This document shows positions 48,059 through 57,265 of a DNA stretch of 64,000 nt, one piece after another. Within the stretch, counting starts at the first letter, position 1. Each line of letters starts with the position of its first letter. The position numbers and the translations under genes were made by a program. This stretch comes from CAYZRY01 sp964481005 (GTDB lineage Bacteria > Bacillota_I > Bacilli_A > RF39 > UBA660). The notes below the pieces were generated by a model. It made no database searches. It was not told the DNA's origin and worked only from the letters and a program-made list of their open reading frames with translations. Where the stretch lies: the NCBI GenBank assembly GCA_964481005.1, contig CAYZRY010000002.1, positions 23,282 to 87,281 of the forward strand, given 5' to 3'.

Positions 48059-48427
48059 ATGCAAAAAGTTAATTATAAATTAGAACTTACTACTTCGGAA
48101 GATAAGAAATTATTCGAAGGAGAAGGTTACTTAGAAGATGGTTTATTAAGTTTTAATGAAGATGACTTTTCAATGACCATCGATATGAAAAGAGATGTTT
48201 TTACACGGGAAGGTAAAGAGATACAAATTAGATATGACTTTGATTTAGAACGGAGAACATATTGTAATTTAAATATGAAAGAGATGGATCAAAGCATGTC
48301 TTTGGAAGTAGAAACATTAGAAATTAAGAAAGAAAAAAATAGATATTATGTCGCTTTCGAAATAGTTGAAAACGATAAAATAATTATCGATATAGAATTT
48401 GAGGAGATTAACGATGAGTTACATTAA
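48059..48427 (+). CDS. DUF1934 (YwiB-like) beta-barrel protein
   Basis: 122 residues from ATG48059 (GGGGGCA upstream). It has alternating beta-strand character with no Cys, as in the calycin-like DUF1934 family: KVNYKLELTTSEDKKLFEGEG and MTIDMKRDVFTREGKEIQIRYDF. Sequence similarity is modest. The position directly ahead of argS, which it overlaps by 14 bp, matches ywiB-argS in Bacilli and supports the call. Function unknown. Confidence 0.7.
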   Translation: MQKVNYKLELTTSEDKKLFEGEGYLEDGLLSFNEDDFSMTIDMKRDVFTREGKEIQIRYDFDLERRTYCNLNMKEMDQSMSLEVETLEIKKEKNRYYVAFEIVENDKIIIDIEFEEINDELH

Positions 48428-50147
48428 AAAATTAGAAGAAATTGTTAAAACATATATAAAAGAAGCTGGATATGATGTTCCAGTATTTGAATTAAGTCAA
48501 TCTAATAGACCTGATTTAGGAGATTTTCAAATAAATGATGCGATGAAATTAGCGGCTAGTTATGGGGAAAATCCTAGAGCTATAGCGGAAAAAATTGTTG
48601 CTAAATTAAGCGTAGATTCAAAGTTCAAAGATATTAACATCGCTGGACCTGGTTTCATTAATTTAAGGCTTACTGACGAAGCTTTGATAGAGTTTGCAGG
48701 TAGTTTAAGTGCTGATATAGAAAGCAACATTGATCGTGGCAAGAAAGCTACGACCATTATCGACTACGGTGGAGCAAACGTTGCTAAAGTTCTTCACGTT
48801 GGACATTTACGTAGTGCCAATATTGGAGAAGCAATGCGTAGAATTGCTATGCTTATGGGTGATGAAGTAATTTCTGATGTCCACCTAGGAGACTCTGGGC
48901 TTCAGGCAGGAATGGTCGTTACAGAACTAAAATCACGTTTTCCTAATCTTCCTTGTTTTGTTGAAAACTACGACGGAAGTGATTTTGTTCTTCCAATCAA
49001 AAGTGAAGACCTAAATGAAATATATCCTGTAGCTTCTCAAAAAGCTAAAGAAAATGAAGATATTTACAAAGAGGCTAGTGAAGTCACTTTGCAAATTCAA
49101 AAGGGAAATCTTGCCTATAATACACTTTGGAAAAAGGTAATTGATTTATCTCTTACAGAAATTAAAAAAACATATGAGACTTTAAATACACACTTTGACC
49201 TATGGGAAGGTGAGATGGATAGTCTCCAATATATTCCTGAGTCTTTGGAAATAATCAAAGCTAAAGGACTTCTTAAGGAAAGTGAAGGAGCTCTTGTTGT
49301 CGAAGTAGCTAAAGCTGATGACAGTAAAGAGATGCCTCCGGCAATCATGGTCAAAGGAAATGGTGCTTATCTTTATGAAACTACCGATGTTGGAACTATT
49401 TTAGGGCGTATGAAACGTTTTAATCCAGATAAGATTTGGTATGTTGTTGATAAACGTCAAACACTTCATTTCGAATCAGTCTTTAGGGTGGTTCGCAAAG
49501 CTGAAATAGTAAATGAGAATACTGAACTAGACTTCCGTGGTTTTGGAACGATGAATGGACCTGACGGAAAACCTTTTAAAACACGTGATGGTGGAGTCAT
49601 GACGCTCGATGATTTAATTAGAATGGTCTATGAAGAGACAACTAAGAAGGTAAGTATCGATGATAGTGACAAGAAGGATGAAATAGCTAAAAAAGTGGCA
49701 ATTGCTGCCCTTAAATTTGCTGATTTATTACCACAGAGATTAACTGATTATATTTTTGATCCATCAAAATTTGCCGATCTTGAAGGAAAGACTGGACCAT
49801 ACATTTTATATGCTAACATTCGTATGAAATCTATGCTTGATAAAGCTGGTAAGAATGAATATAAAGTTAGTAAATTAAGCGCAAACTATGACCGTGCAAT
49901 CCTTATCAACTTACTAAATATGCCTAAAGTAATAAGCAAAGCATACAATGATGGAACGCCAAGTGACATAGCCGAATACATCTTTGTTCTTACAAGTACA
50001 TTTAATAAATTCTATGCAGAAAATCACGTTTTAGGACATGAAGATATCGAGCAAAAAGAGTCGTGGTTAGCCTTAGTTGAAATACTAAATAAAACGACAA
50101 GTCTACTAATAAATACTCTTGGGATAGATATACCAGAAAAAATGTAA
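48414..50147 (+). CDS. argS: Arginyl-tRNA synthetase
   Basis: Class I synthetase charging tRNA-Arg. It has 577 residues from ATG48414 (GAGGAG upstream). The HIGH motif is VAKVLHVGHLRSANIGEA at about residues 123-140, followed by SDVHLGDSGLQAGMV. The C-terminal anticodon domain ends with VEILNKTTSLLINTLGIDIPEKM. The canonical KMSKS is replaced by KPFKTRDGGV, as in many ArgRS. Confidence 0.97.
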   Translation: MSYIKKLEEIVKTYIKEAGYDVPVFELSQSNRPDLGDFQINDAMKLAASYGENPRAIAEKIVAKLSVDSKFKDINIAGPGFINLRLTDEALIEFAGSLSADIESNIDRGKKATTIIDYGGANVAKVLHVGHLRSANIGEAMRRIAMLMGDEVISDVHLGDSGLQAGMVVTELKSRFPNLPCFVENYDGSDFVLPIKSEDLNEIYPVASQKAKENEDIYKEASEVTLQIQKGNLAYNTLWKKVIDLSLTEIKKTYETLNTHFDLWEGEMDSLQYIPESLEIIKAKGLLKESEGALVVEVAKADDSKEMPPAIMVKGNGAYLYETTDVGTILGRMKRFNPDKIWYVVDKRQTLHFESVFRVVRKAEIVNENTELDFRGFGTMNGPDGKPFKTRDGGVMTLDDLIRMVYEETTKKVSIDDSDKKDEIAKKVAIAALKFADLLPQRLTDYIFDPSKFADLEGKTGPYILYANIRMKSMLDKAGKNEYKVSKLSANYDRAILINLLNMPKVISKAYNDGTPSDIAEYIFVLTSTFNKFYAENHVLGHEDIEQKESWLALVEILNKTTSLLINTLGIDIPEKM

Positions 50148-50155
50148 ATATCTGC

Positions 50156-50184
50156 TTGCAATTGTATTATATAAATGATATAAG
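50156..50184 (+). promoter_or_regulatory. Promoter of rpoE
   Basis: TTGCAA (50156-50161), 17 bp, TATAAG (50179-50184) with TGA before the -10. Confidence 0.7.
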
Positions 50185-50222
50185 TTTATAGATAATATTT
50201 ATTGAATATGATTGGAGGAATT

Positions 50223-50663
50223 ATGAACATAAAAGAAATGACCAAGGAAGAGTTAGAATTACTTTCATATAAAGATATTACAGCTATGTATATTAAGTCA
50301 GAAGGACCTAGTAAAACAGCTGATGTATTTAAATTTATTACATCTAAGTTAGAGTTATCAAAAGCTTATTTTGAAAGCAAAATAGGAGATTATTATACAA
50401 TGTTATCTACTGACAAGCGTTTTGTTCTAGTAGATGGTATTTGGGACTTGCGTGAAAAATATTCAAGTGATGCCATCAAAGTTAAGAAAGTAGTCGATGA
50501 AGACGACGAAGAGGAACTTGAAGAAGAAGCAGAAATCACCGAAGATGATTCACTAGAAGATGACTTTGACAATTCTAAAGATGATGACGAAGATTTTGAT
50601 GATGGGGATGATGATCTCAAAAACTTAGTTATCATTGATGAAGATGAATTAGAACTAGATTAA
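50223..50663 (+). CDS. rpoE: RNA polymerase delta subunit
   Basis: Firmicute-specific subunit that raises RNA polymerase recycling and promoter selectivity. It has 146 residues from ATG50223 (TGGAGG upstream). The folded HARE-HTH domain covers residues 1-85 (KDITAMYIKSEGPSKTADVF, RFVLVDGIWDLREKY). It is followed by a strongly acidic Asp/Glu tail, as expected. argS-rpoE order is conserved. Confidence 0.95.
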   Translation: MNIKEMTKEELELLSYKDITAMYIKSEGPSKTADVFKFITSKLELSKAYFESKIGDYYTMLSTDKRFVLVDGIWDLREKYSSDAIKVKKVVDEDDEEELEEEAEITEDDSLEDDFDNSKDDDEDFDDGDDDLKNLVIIDEDELELD

Positions 50664-50680
50664 TTCTAGTTTTTTTTTGT
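50653..50680 (+). terminator. Terminator of rpoE
   Basis: AACTAGA/TCTAGTT stem (50653-50671), 5-nt loop, long U run. The rpoE stop lies in the loop. Confidence 0.85.
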
Positions 50681-50689
50681 TTTTTCCTG

Positions 50690-50698
50690 TGCTATAAT
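50690..50698 (+). promoter_or_regulatory. Extended -10 promoter of prfA-prmC
   Basis: TGCTATAAT with TATAAT at 50693-50698, about 25 bp ahead of the prfA start. Confidence 0.6.
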
Positions 50699-50723
50699 AC
50701 ATAAGACGAAGGGATTGATATAC

Positions 50724-51779
50724 ATGCTTGAAAGGTTATTAGTAATAAAAAAACATTATGATGAGTTAAATAACGAACTTCTTAAACCAGAAGTTTTATC
50801 TAATGTTAATAAAACGAGAGAGATATCTAAACAAGTCTCAGACTATCGAGATATAGTTGCTCATGCAGATAAATATATCGAAGTGTTAAATGATATCGAT
50901 GCAGCTAAAGAGATGCTTAAAGATCGTGATATGGCTGAATTTGCCAAAGAGGAATTAGATAGTTTAAGTGAAAAGAAAGACTTACTTGAATCAGAACTTG
51001 AGGTTCTATTAATACCGAAAGATCCAAATGATGATAAGAACGTTATCGTTGAAATAAGGGGAGCAGCTGGCGGAGATGAAGCTAATATTTTTGCTGGTGA
51101 TCTATATCGTATGTATCTTAGATATGCTGAATCAGAGCGTTATAAGATCGAAGTAATAAGTGAAGAATACTCAGATAATGGTGGTTTTTCATTAGTTAGC
51201 TTCATGGTCAAGGGTCATGGAGCCTACTCAAAATTCAAATATGAAAGTGGAGCTCATCGTGTTCAAAGAGTACCTGTTACAGAAACTCAAGGGAGAGTTC
51301 ATACTTCGACAGCAACGGTTCTAGTTATGCCAGAGATCGAAGATTTTGAAGTAGAAATTAATCCTAATGATTTGCGAATAGATATATATCGTTCTAGCGG
51401 CAAAGGTGGACAGGGAGTTAACACGACAGATAGTGCCGTTAGAATTACTCATCTGCCAACTGGAATAGTTGTAACTTGTCAAAATGAACGTAGTCAAATT
51501 CAGAATAAAGAACGTGCTATGCAAGTATTAAAATCACGTATTTATGATGATATGCAAGAAAAAAGAGATGCTGCTATTGGTGGTGAACGAAGAAGTAAAA
51601 TAGGAACTGGGGATAGATCTGAGAAAATTAGAACATACAACTATCCACAAAATAGAATTACTGATCACCGCATATCTTATACGACAATGAATCTTGATAG
51701 AGTTATGGATGGTGATCTTGAAGATATTATTCAAGCTCTAATAAATGAAGATCAAAAAAGAAAATTAAGTGGTGAATAA
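50724..51779 (+). CDS. prfA: Peptide chain release factor 1
   Basis: Recognises UAA and UAG and releases the peptide. It has 351 residues from ATG50724; an upstream TTG at 50715 is less likely. The catalytic GGQ is in SSGKGGQGVNTTDSAVR. The codon-recognition PxT region is RVPVTETQGRVHTSTATV (PVTETQG). It ends with DLEDIIQALINEDQKRKLSGE. Its stop overlaps the prmC start. Confidence 0.97.
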   Translation: MLERLLVIKKHYDELNNELLKPEVLSNVNKTREISKQVSDYRDIVAHADKYIEVLNDIDAAKEMLKDRDMAEFAKEELDSLSEKKDLLESELEVLLIPKDPNDDKNVIVEIRGAAGGDEANIFAGDLYRMYLRYAESERYKIEVISEEYSDNGGFSLVSFMVKGHGAYSKFKYESGAHRVQRVPVTETQGRVHTSTATVLVMPEIEDFEVEINPNDLRIDIYRSSGKGGQGVNTTDSAVRITHLPTGIVVTCQNERSQIQNKERAMQVLKSRIYDDMQEKRDAAIGGERRSKIGTGDRSEKIRTYNYPQNRITDHRISYTTMNLDRVMDGDLEDIIQALINEDQKRKLSGE

Positions 51780-52597
51780 TGAGAGTTGAAGATTTAATAA
51801 TTGAAGGCAAAAAACATCTCCACTCACATGAAGTAAAAATGCTCCTAGCGAGCATTTTAAACTATGATAATTTAGAGTTATTAACTCATTTAGATGAAAT
51901 AGTTAGTGAGGAAAAAATTTCATTATTCAACGATATGATCAAAGCTAGAAAAGAGAATTATCCACTTCAATATATAATTGGAGATGTCGATTTCCATGGC
52001 AATAAATTCATCGTCAATGAAAATGTTTTAATACCACGATTCGAGACAGAAGAACTAGTCGAAAAAACATTAATAAAGATTAATGAGTTATTCGGTAATA
52101 AAGACCTTAATATTTTAGATATTGGAACTGGTAGTGGAGTAATTGGAATTACACTTAAAACTAAACTTCCCACTTCTAAAGTAACATGTTGTGATATAAG
52201 TCCCGAGGCTTTGGAAGTAGCTAGAAGAAACGCAGAAAATATTGGTCAAGAAATAAATTTTGTTCAAAGTGACATTTTCTCGAATATAAATGGCAAGTTT
52301 GATGTTGTCATTAGCAATCCACCATATATCGCTAAAGACGAAGATATAGAGGAACAAGTCTATAAACATGAACCACATTTAGCTTTATATGCCGATAATA
52401 ATGGTATATCGTTTTATGAAAAAATACTTAAAGAAATTAGTCTTCATTTAACTGACAATTACTTGATTGCCTTTGAAATAGGATCTACTCAAAAAAGTGA
52501 TCTCGAACTGCTAAAAAACAAGTATTTACCTAGTGCTAAATTTGAATGTCATAGAGATCTTTCAGATAAAGATAGGATAATTTTTATATATCAATAG
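51779..52597 (+). CDS. prmC: Release factor glutamine methyltransferase PrmC
   Basis: Methylates the Gln of GGQ in RF1 and RF2. It has 272 residues. The SAM motif is LDIGTGSGVIGITLK, and the catalytic motif is VISNPPYIAKDE. The N-terminal helical domain has PLQYIIGDVDFHG and ENVLIPRFETEELVE. It overlaps prfA by 1 bp. Confidence 0.97.
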   Translation: MRVEDLIIEGKKHLHSHEVKMLLASILNYDNLELLTHLDEIVSEEKISLFNDMIKARKENYPLQYIIGDVDFHGNKFIVNENVLIPRFETEELVEKTLIKINELFGNKDLNILDIGTGSGVIGITLKTKLPTSKVTCCDISPEALEVARRNAENIGQEINFVQSDIFSNINGKFDVVISNPPYIAKDEDIEEQVYKHEPHLALYADNNGISFYEKILKEISLHLTDNYLIAFEIGSTQKSDLELLKNKYLPSAKFECHRDLSDKDRIIFIYQ

Positions 52598-52607
52598 AAT
52601 TAAATAC

Positions 52608-52636
52608 TTTACAAATAGGCAATAATGTGCTATAAT
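52608..52636 (+). promoter_or_regulatory. Promoter of the acyl-CoA synthetase-like gene
   Basis: TTTACA (52608-52613), 17 bp, TATAAT (52631-52636) with TGC before the -10. It is close to consensus. Confidence 0.85.
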
Positions 52637-52666
52637 TATGCCAATTTTAAGGGGGATATTTGTGAT

Positions 52667-54448
52667 ATGAAACAATCTATAGAATTTGGAGAAAAAAATA
52701 TAGGTTATCCAACAAAAGATTTGCCATGGCAAAAATATTATAATCAGGAAGAGTTAAATGTAGATCGTCCAAAAAGAACGGTCTTTCAGGAAGTTTACGA
52801 AAACAATAAAGAATATACTAAAGATTTAGCTTTGGAGTTTTTTGGTAATAAAATAAATTATGGTAAATTCTTTAAAAATACAGAAAATGCTGCAAAAGCA
52901 TTCGAAGAATACGGAATTAAAAAAGGTAAGTTTGCTACTTTGTGTGTAGCTGGTATTCCAGAAACTGTATATAGTTTTTACGGTTTATCATCAATTGGTG
53001 GTATTTCAAGTATGTTACCACCGCATTTCACAAAGGAACAAATTATCAAGACTATTAACGATACAGAGAGTGAATTATTAATCGTAATGGACATTTTTTA
53101 CGAAAGTATAAAAGAAGCTTTAAAGGATACTTCGATAAAAAATATAGTACTATTGCCAACACTAAATTCGACATTTTTAAAATATCTTAAAAAGGGATAT
53201 AAGATAGAGAAGAATAGTGGTTTAATAACATGGAACCAGTTTATAAAAGATGGTCGTGGTCGAGAAGCAATCGAAGTTCAACAATATGAGAAAGACATGC
53301 CTGTTGCGATGGTGTATTCTAGTGGTACAACAAGTGCCCCTAAGGGTATAGTACTGTCTAATGATAGTTTCCAAAACTCGATTCAAGCATATCCAGCTTC
53401 TGGAGTTGATATTACAAGAGGTCAAAAGTTTTACCAACTTATTCCAACTTGGTATTCAACCGGTTTAAGTACTTCGATTCATTTACCTCTATCATATGGG
53501 GTTGCTGTATTTATGGATCCAAGATATGAGCCTTCAGTGTTTGTAAAAAATGTTAAAAAGTCAAAAGCAAACTATACTGTTGCACCAACAACCATGTATG
53601 AAGGATTCATTAGAAATGGTTCACTTAAAGATAAAGATGATTTGTCTCATCACAATTATCCTTTCCAAGGTGGAGAAGCCTTAAAACCGAAAAAAGCTGC
53701 CCAAATTGAAGCGGCATTTAGACAACATAATAATTATGCTCCATTGCGTGTTGCATATGGACAGTGTGAATGTGGTGGAGCAATTACTACCCAAACACAA
53801 AGTATGGAACATGCAAAAGGATCGGTAGGAATACCATTACCAGGCGTTGTAGTTGGCATATTTGACGAAAACTTTAATGAGCTTCCATATTACGAACGAG
53901 GTTTAATTTATGCAAAAACACCTTGTAGTATGGTTGAATACTATAAAAACCCAGAAGAAACCGATAAATATTTTCACTATGATGAACAAGGAAATAAATG
54001 GAACAGAACTGGTGATATGGGTTACATGGATGAAAACGGTGAATTATTCGTAGCAGGTCGTGCAGAAGATTATTCAATTATTAATGACAGTAAAATATAT
54101 AATTTCGATGTTGAAAACATAATCAATACTAATGAGATAATCGAAGACTGTGATGTATTCGAAAAACACACCGAAGACGGAGAAAAGACTTTAGTTTCTC
54201 ACATTATTTTTGAAAAAGGTAGCAACATTAGTGAAACAGAACAAATTGAGTTATTCGAAGAAATTCAACGTACCATTTTAAATGAAACAGAAAATATAGA
54301 TATGGTACCGGAACTATTTAAAGTTAGAACTAGCTTCCCACATGCTAAATCTGGAAAAAGAGATGTCGTTAGCATGAAAAACGAAACAGACGATTTCATA
54401 TATTTACCAAAAGGTAATATTTCAAAAGTAAAAGTTAAAATGTTATAA
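52667..54448 (+). CDS. AMP-dependent (acyl-CoA) synthetase-like adenylating enzyme
   Basis: 593 residues from ATG52667 (GGGGGA upstream). It is an ANL-superfamily member: P-loop YSSGTTSAPKGIVLSND at about residues 220-236, the A5-like region YGQCECGGAITTQ, the A7/A8 region NRTGDMGYMDENGELFVAGRAED, and the A10 Lys in HAKSGKRDVV. These support an active adenylation of a carboxylate. The substrate (fatty acid or other) is unclear, and no carrier-protein or ligase genes are adjacent. It is monocistronic, bracketed by a promoter and a terminator. Confidence 0.85.
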   Translation: MKQSIEFGEKNIGYPTKDLPWQKYYNQEELNVDRPKRTVFQEVYENNKEYTKDLALEFFGNKINYGKFFKNTENAAKAFEEYGIKKGKFATLCVAGIPETVYSFYGLSSIGGISSMLPPHFTKEQIIKTINDTESELLIVMDIFYESIKEALKDTSIKNIVLLPTLNSTFLKYLKKGYKIEKNSGLITWNQFIKDGRGREAIEVQQYEKDMPVAMVYSSGTTSAPKGIVLSNDSFQNSIQAYPASGVDITRGQKFYQLIPTWYSTGLSTSIHLPLSYGVAVFMDPRYEPSVFVKNVKKSKANYTVAPTTMYEGFIRNGSLKDKDDLSHHNYPFQGGEALKPKKAAQIEAAFRQHNNYAPLRVAYGQCECGGAITTQTQSMEHAKGSVGIPLPGVVVGIFDENFNELPYYERGLIYAKTPCSMVEYYKNPEETDKYFHYDEQGNKWNRTGDMGYMDENGELFVAGRAEDYSIINDSKIYNFDVENIINTNEIIEDCDVFEKHTEDGEKTLVSHIIFEKGSNISETEQIELFEEIQRTILNETENIDMVPELFKVRTSFPHAKSGKRDVVSMKNETDDFIYLPKGNISKVKVKML

Positions 54449-54452
54449 TTAC

Positions 54453-54482
54453 AAAAACAATCAATTTATTGATTGTTTTTTA
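54453..54482 (+). terminator. Terminator of the acyl-CoA synthetase-like gene
   Basis: A-rich arm and AACAATCAA/TTGATTGTT stem (54453-54480) with a 4-nt loop, ending in U residues. Confidence 0.9.
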
Positions 54483-54501
54483 GTGAAATATATTTAATTT
54501 G

Positions 54502-54510
54502 TGCTATAAT
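54502..54510 (+). promoter_or_regulatory. Extended -10 promoter of the hybrid kinase
   Basis: TGCTATAAT with TATAAT at 54505-54510, 20 bp ahead of the start codon. Confidence 0.65.
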
Positions 54511-54529
54511 TATGACGATAGGTGAACAC

Positions 54530-57211
54530 ATGATAACATCAAATTTAACAATGCTTATATTATTTAGTATGATATATATATTGGGATTAATATATATTTA
54601 TTTTTCTCGTGAAAGAGCAACTAATACTGAAAATAAAATTTATAAAATAATGTTAGTTTCAAACCTAGTAGGTTTATTACTGCAGTTTATTTCTGACTAT
54701 GTATCACAAGAATACTATTCATTGCCATATCTTTTGCCTCATGCAATCGTAAAGCTTTTTTTAATATATTTTATTTTCTGGGCTATATGTGTACTTATTT
54801 ATCTAGTAATGATTTCATTTAAAAATTATACTAAATTTATATATGCGATGATTGTAGTTTTTATATTAACATCAACGGTTGTACTATTATTACCACAAAG
54901 TTTTTATATTGATGAGATAAATAGAATCTATTATTCTTATGGTCCATCTGTTCAGTTTACCTATTTCTTTTCTGGAATAATAACTACTATTATAGGTATA
55001 TTATTAATTCTAAAAAGAAAAGTAATTTCTAAAAAGAAGACCATACCCTTATATTTCTTTTTAATATTTGGAATAATAGGAATGATCGTACAAATTAATT
55101 ATCCTGAGCTAGTTATTACAGCTGCAGTGGAGAGCTACATATGTTGTCTAATGTATTTTACAATTGAAAATCCTGATATTAAAATGATTCAAGTATTAAA
55201 TTTAGCTAAAGATCAAGCTGATAAAGCAAATCGTGCTAAGACAGATTTTTTATCTAGCATGAGTCACGAAATAAGAACTCCGCTTAATGCTATTGTTGGT
55301 TTTTCAGAGTGTATTAAAACAGAGAATGATATTGAAGAAGCAAGAAAAGATGCCGATGATATTATTATGGCATCACAAAATCTTTTGGAGATAGTTAATG
55401 GTATTTTAGATATATCTAAAATCGAAGCCAATAAGATGGAGATTGTTAACTCTAACTATGAACTTTTACCAAATTTAGAGAATTTAAGTAAACTAATTTT
55501 GCCAAGACTTGATGAAAAACCAGTTGAATTTACAACTAACTTTTCTGAAGATCTGCCACATGAATTATATGGGGATATCGGTAAATTAAAACAAATTATA
55601 ACCAATCTACTTACTAATGCAGCAAAGTATACACATGAAGGAAAAATATCTTTCAATGTATCTTGCATTAATGAAGGTGAATATACATCGCTTGTTCTTT
55701 CTATCGAAGATACTGGGCGTGGTATTAAACCAGAACAAATTGATAAGTTATTCACTAAGTTTAATCGTCTTGATGAAGACCGTAATACAACTGCCGAAGG
55801 AACAGGATTAGGGCTAGCAATTACTAAATCATTAGTAGAAATGATGGGTGGTAAAATAGTTGTTCAAAGTGTCTATGGTGAGGGTAGTAAGTTTACTGTC
55901 TATGTTAAACAAAAGATTGTTGAGATGGCCGGTGAAAACCCAGTAAAGGTCGAGGAAAACAGTCAAAATTTAATCTTTGCCAACTCGACTATATTAATTG
56001 TTGATGATAATAAATTAAACCTAAAGGTGGCTGAAAAAGTACTTCAGCCATATAAAGTTAAAACTGAACTTATCGATAATGGATTCGATTGTATAAAACT
56101 AATAAGTTCTGGTAAAACATATGATTTAATTTTACTTGATGACATGATGCCTAAAATGCGTGGAACGGAGACTCTTACTAAACTTCGTGAAATACCTAAT
56201 TTCAATATTCCGACAATCGTTTTAACAGCCAATGCTGTCGGAGATGTCAGAGATAGCTATATTAAAATGGGATTTAATGATTATTTAGCTAAACCAATTG
56301 AAAAAGAGGAATTAAAAAGAGTTTTATCAAATTATTTAAAACCATCGGGAATGGAAGTTCCGGTAGCACCAGTTATTGAAACAACCGCTAAAAGAAGTAC
56401 TGCTATCAGTGATTTCTCTGGTAAGAAAGTACTGATTGTCGATGATAATAAAATGAATTTGCGTATTGCTAGAAATTTCTTAGCTCCATACAAATTTGAT
56501 TTAACTGAAGTTGAAAGTGGTCTTGAATGTTTGAAACTAATTACCGAAGGTAAAGAATTTGATATGATTTTCATGGATGACATGATGCCTCAGATGACTG
56601 GTACTCAGACAATGGAAAAGCTCAAATCTATGGGGGCAAAATTACCGATTGTGGTACTTACTGCTAATGCCATTGATGGGGCCAAGGAAAACTATCTTCG
56701 CAAAGGTTTTGATGATTACATTTCTAAACCGATTATGAGAACAGAGCTTGATCGCATAATTAGAAAGAGCTTTAATGGAGATAGAGAAAAATTAGCTACA
56801 GATGATATCAAATATATTAATGAAGATGATGTATCTTGTACTGCATATCCTAAAAAGGTTGAAACTAAAGGAAATATAGATTACTTACAAAATAGTAATA
56901 TCGATGTATGTAATGCAATGAATATTCTTGGTAGCATCGAGATATACGATGAAACACTTAAAACTTTCTACGAAGAAATTGATAAGAAAATCGAAAGATT
57001 TAGAAAGTTAGCTAGTGAGAAAGACATAGATAATTATCAAAAAGACATTGTCGCTTTACGCAGCGATGCCAAGTATCTAGGATTCAATGAAATCTTTGAT
57101 CAATGTTACAAACAACAAGTTAAACTAAATGAAAATAATATTATAGAATTTTCTAATGTAATTGCTACAATGTTAACCACTGTAAAAGCAACTGTTAGCA
57201 AGTACTTATAA
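54530..57211 (+). CDS. Hybrid histidine kinase with two receiver domains
   Basis: 893 residues from ATG54530 (AGGTGA upstream). Six to seven transmembrane helices cover about residues 1-215. The dimerisation domain has the H-box MSHEIRTPLNAIVGFSE with His246. The ATPase has N-box TNLLTNAAKYT, DTGRGI and GTGLGLAI. Two receivers follow, each with ILIVDDNK and DDMMP; acceptors are Asp537 and Asp683. The C-terminal 110 residues look like an HPt helical bundle, but the usual phospho-His position reads IVALRSDAKYLG, without His. Hybrid kinases are rare in Bacilli this small. The input signal is unknown. Confidence 0.9.
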   Translation: MITSNLTMLILFSMIYILGLIYIYFSRERATNTENKIYKIMLVSNLVGLLLQFISDYVSQEYYSLPYLLPHAIVKLFLIYFIFWAICVLIYLVMISFKNYTKFIYAMIVVFILTSTVVLLLPQSFYIDEINRIYYSYGPSVQFTYFFSGIITTIIGILLILKRKVISKKKTIPLYFFLIFGIIGMIVQINYPELVITAAVESYICCLMYFTIENPDIKMIQVLNLAKDQADKANRAKTDFLSSMSHEIRTPLNAIVGFSECIKTENDIEEARKDADDIIMASQNLLEIVNGILDISKIEANKMEIVNSNYELLPNLENLSKLILPRLDEKPVEFTTNFSEDLPHELYGDIGKLKQIITNLLTNAAKYTHEGKISFNVSCINEGEYTSLVLSIEDTGRGIKPEQIDKLFTKFNRLDEDRNTTAEGTGLGLAITKSLVEMMGGKIVVQSVYGEGSKFTVYVKQKIVEMAGENPVKVEENSQNLIFANSTILIVDDNKLNLKVAEKVLQPYKVKTELIDNGFDCIKLISSGKTYDLILLDDMMPKMRGTETLTKLREIPNFNIPTIVLTANAVGDVRDSYIKMGFNDYLAKPIEKEELKRVLSNYLKPSGMEVPVAPVIETTAKRSTAISDFSGKKVLIVDDNKMNLRIARNFLAPYKFDLTEVESGLECLKLITEGKEFDMIFMDDMMPQMTGTQTMEKLKSMGAKLPIVVLTANAIDGAKENYLRKGFDDYISKPIMRTELDRIIRKSFNGDREKLATDDIKYINEDDVSCTAYPKKVETKGNIDYLQNSNIDVCNAMNILGSIEIYDETLKTFYEEIDKKIERFRKLASEKDIDNYQKDIVALRSDAKYLGFNEIFDQCYKQQVKLNENNIIEFSNVIATMLTTVKATVSKYL

Positions 57212-57213
57212 TC

Positions 57214-57242
57214 TTGCGCGAAAGCTCTCGTTTTGATAGAAT
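57214..57242 (+). promoter_or_regulatory. Promoter of fba-murA
   Basis: TTGCGC (57214-57219), 17 bp, TAGAAT (57237-57242) with TGA before the -10. The spacer and flanks also form an imperfect GAAAGCTCTC/GAGGGCTTTT inverted repeat. Confidence 0.6.
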
Positions 57243-57265
57243 AATATTGAAAGAGGGCTTTTAAT

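Noticed and set aside
50393..50635. Ser-rich minus-strand ORF opposite rpoE
   Set aside because: It is the antisense reading of the Asp/Glu repeat tail of the delta subunit.
57214..57262. Riboswitch or terminator ahead of fba
   Set aside because: The inverted repeat is imperfect and spans the likely promoter, so it would not be fully transcribed.
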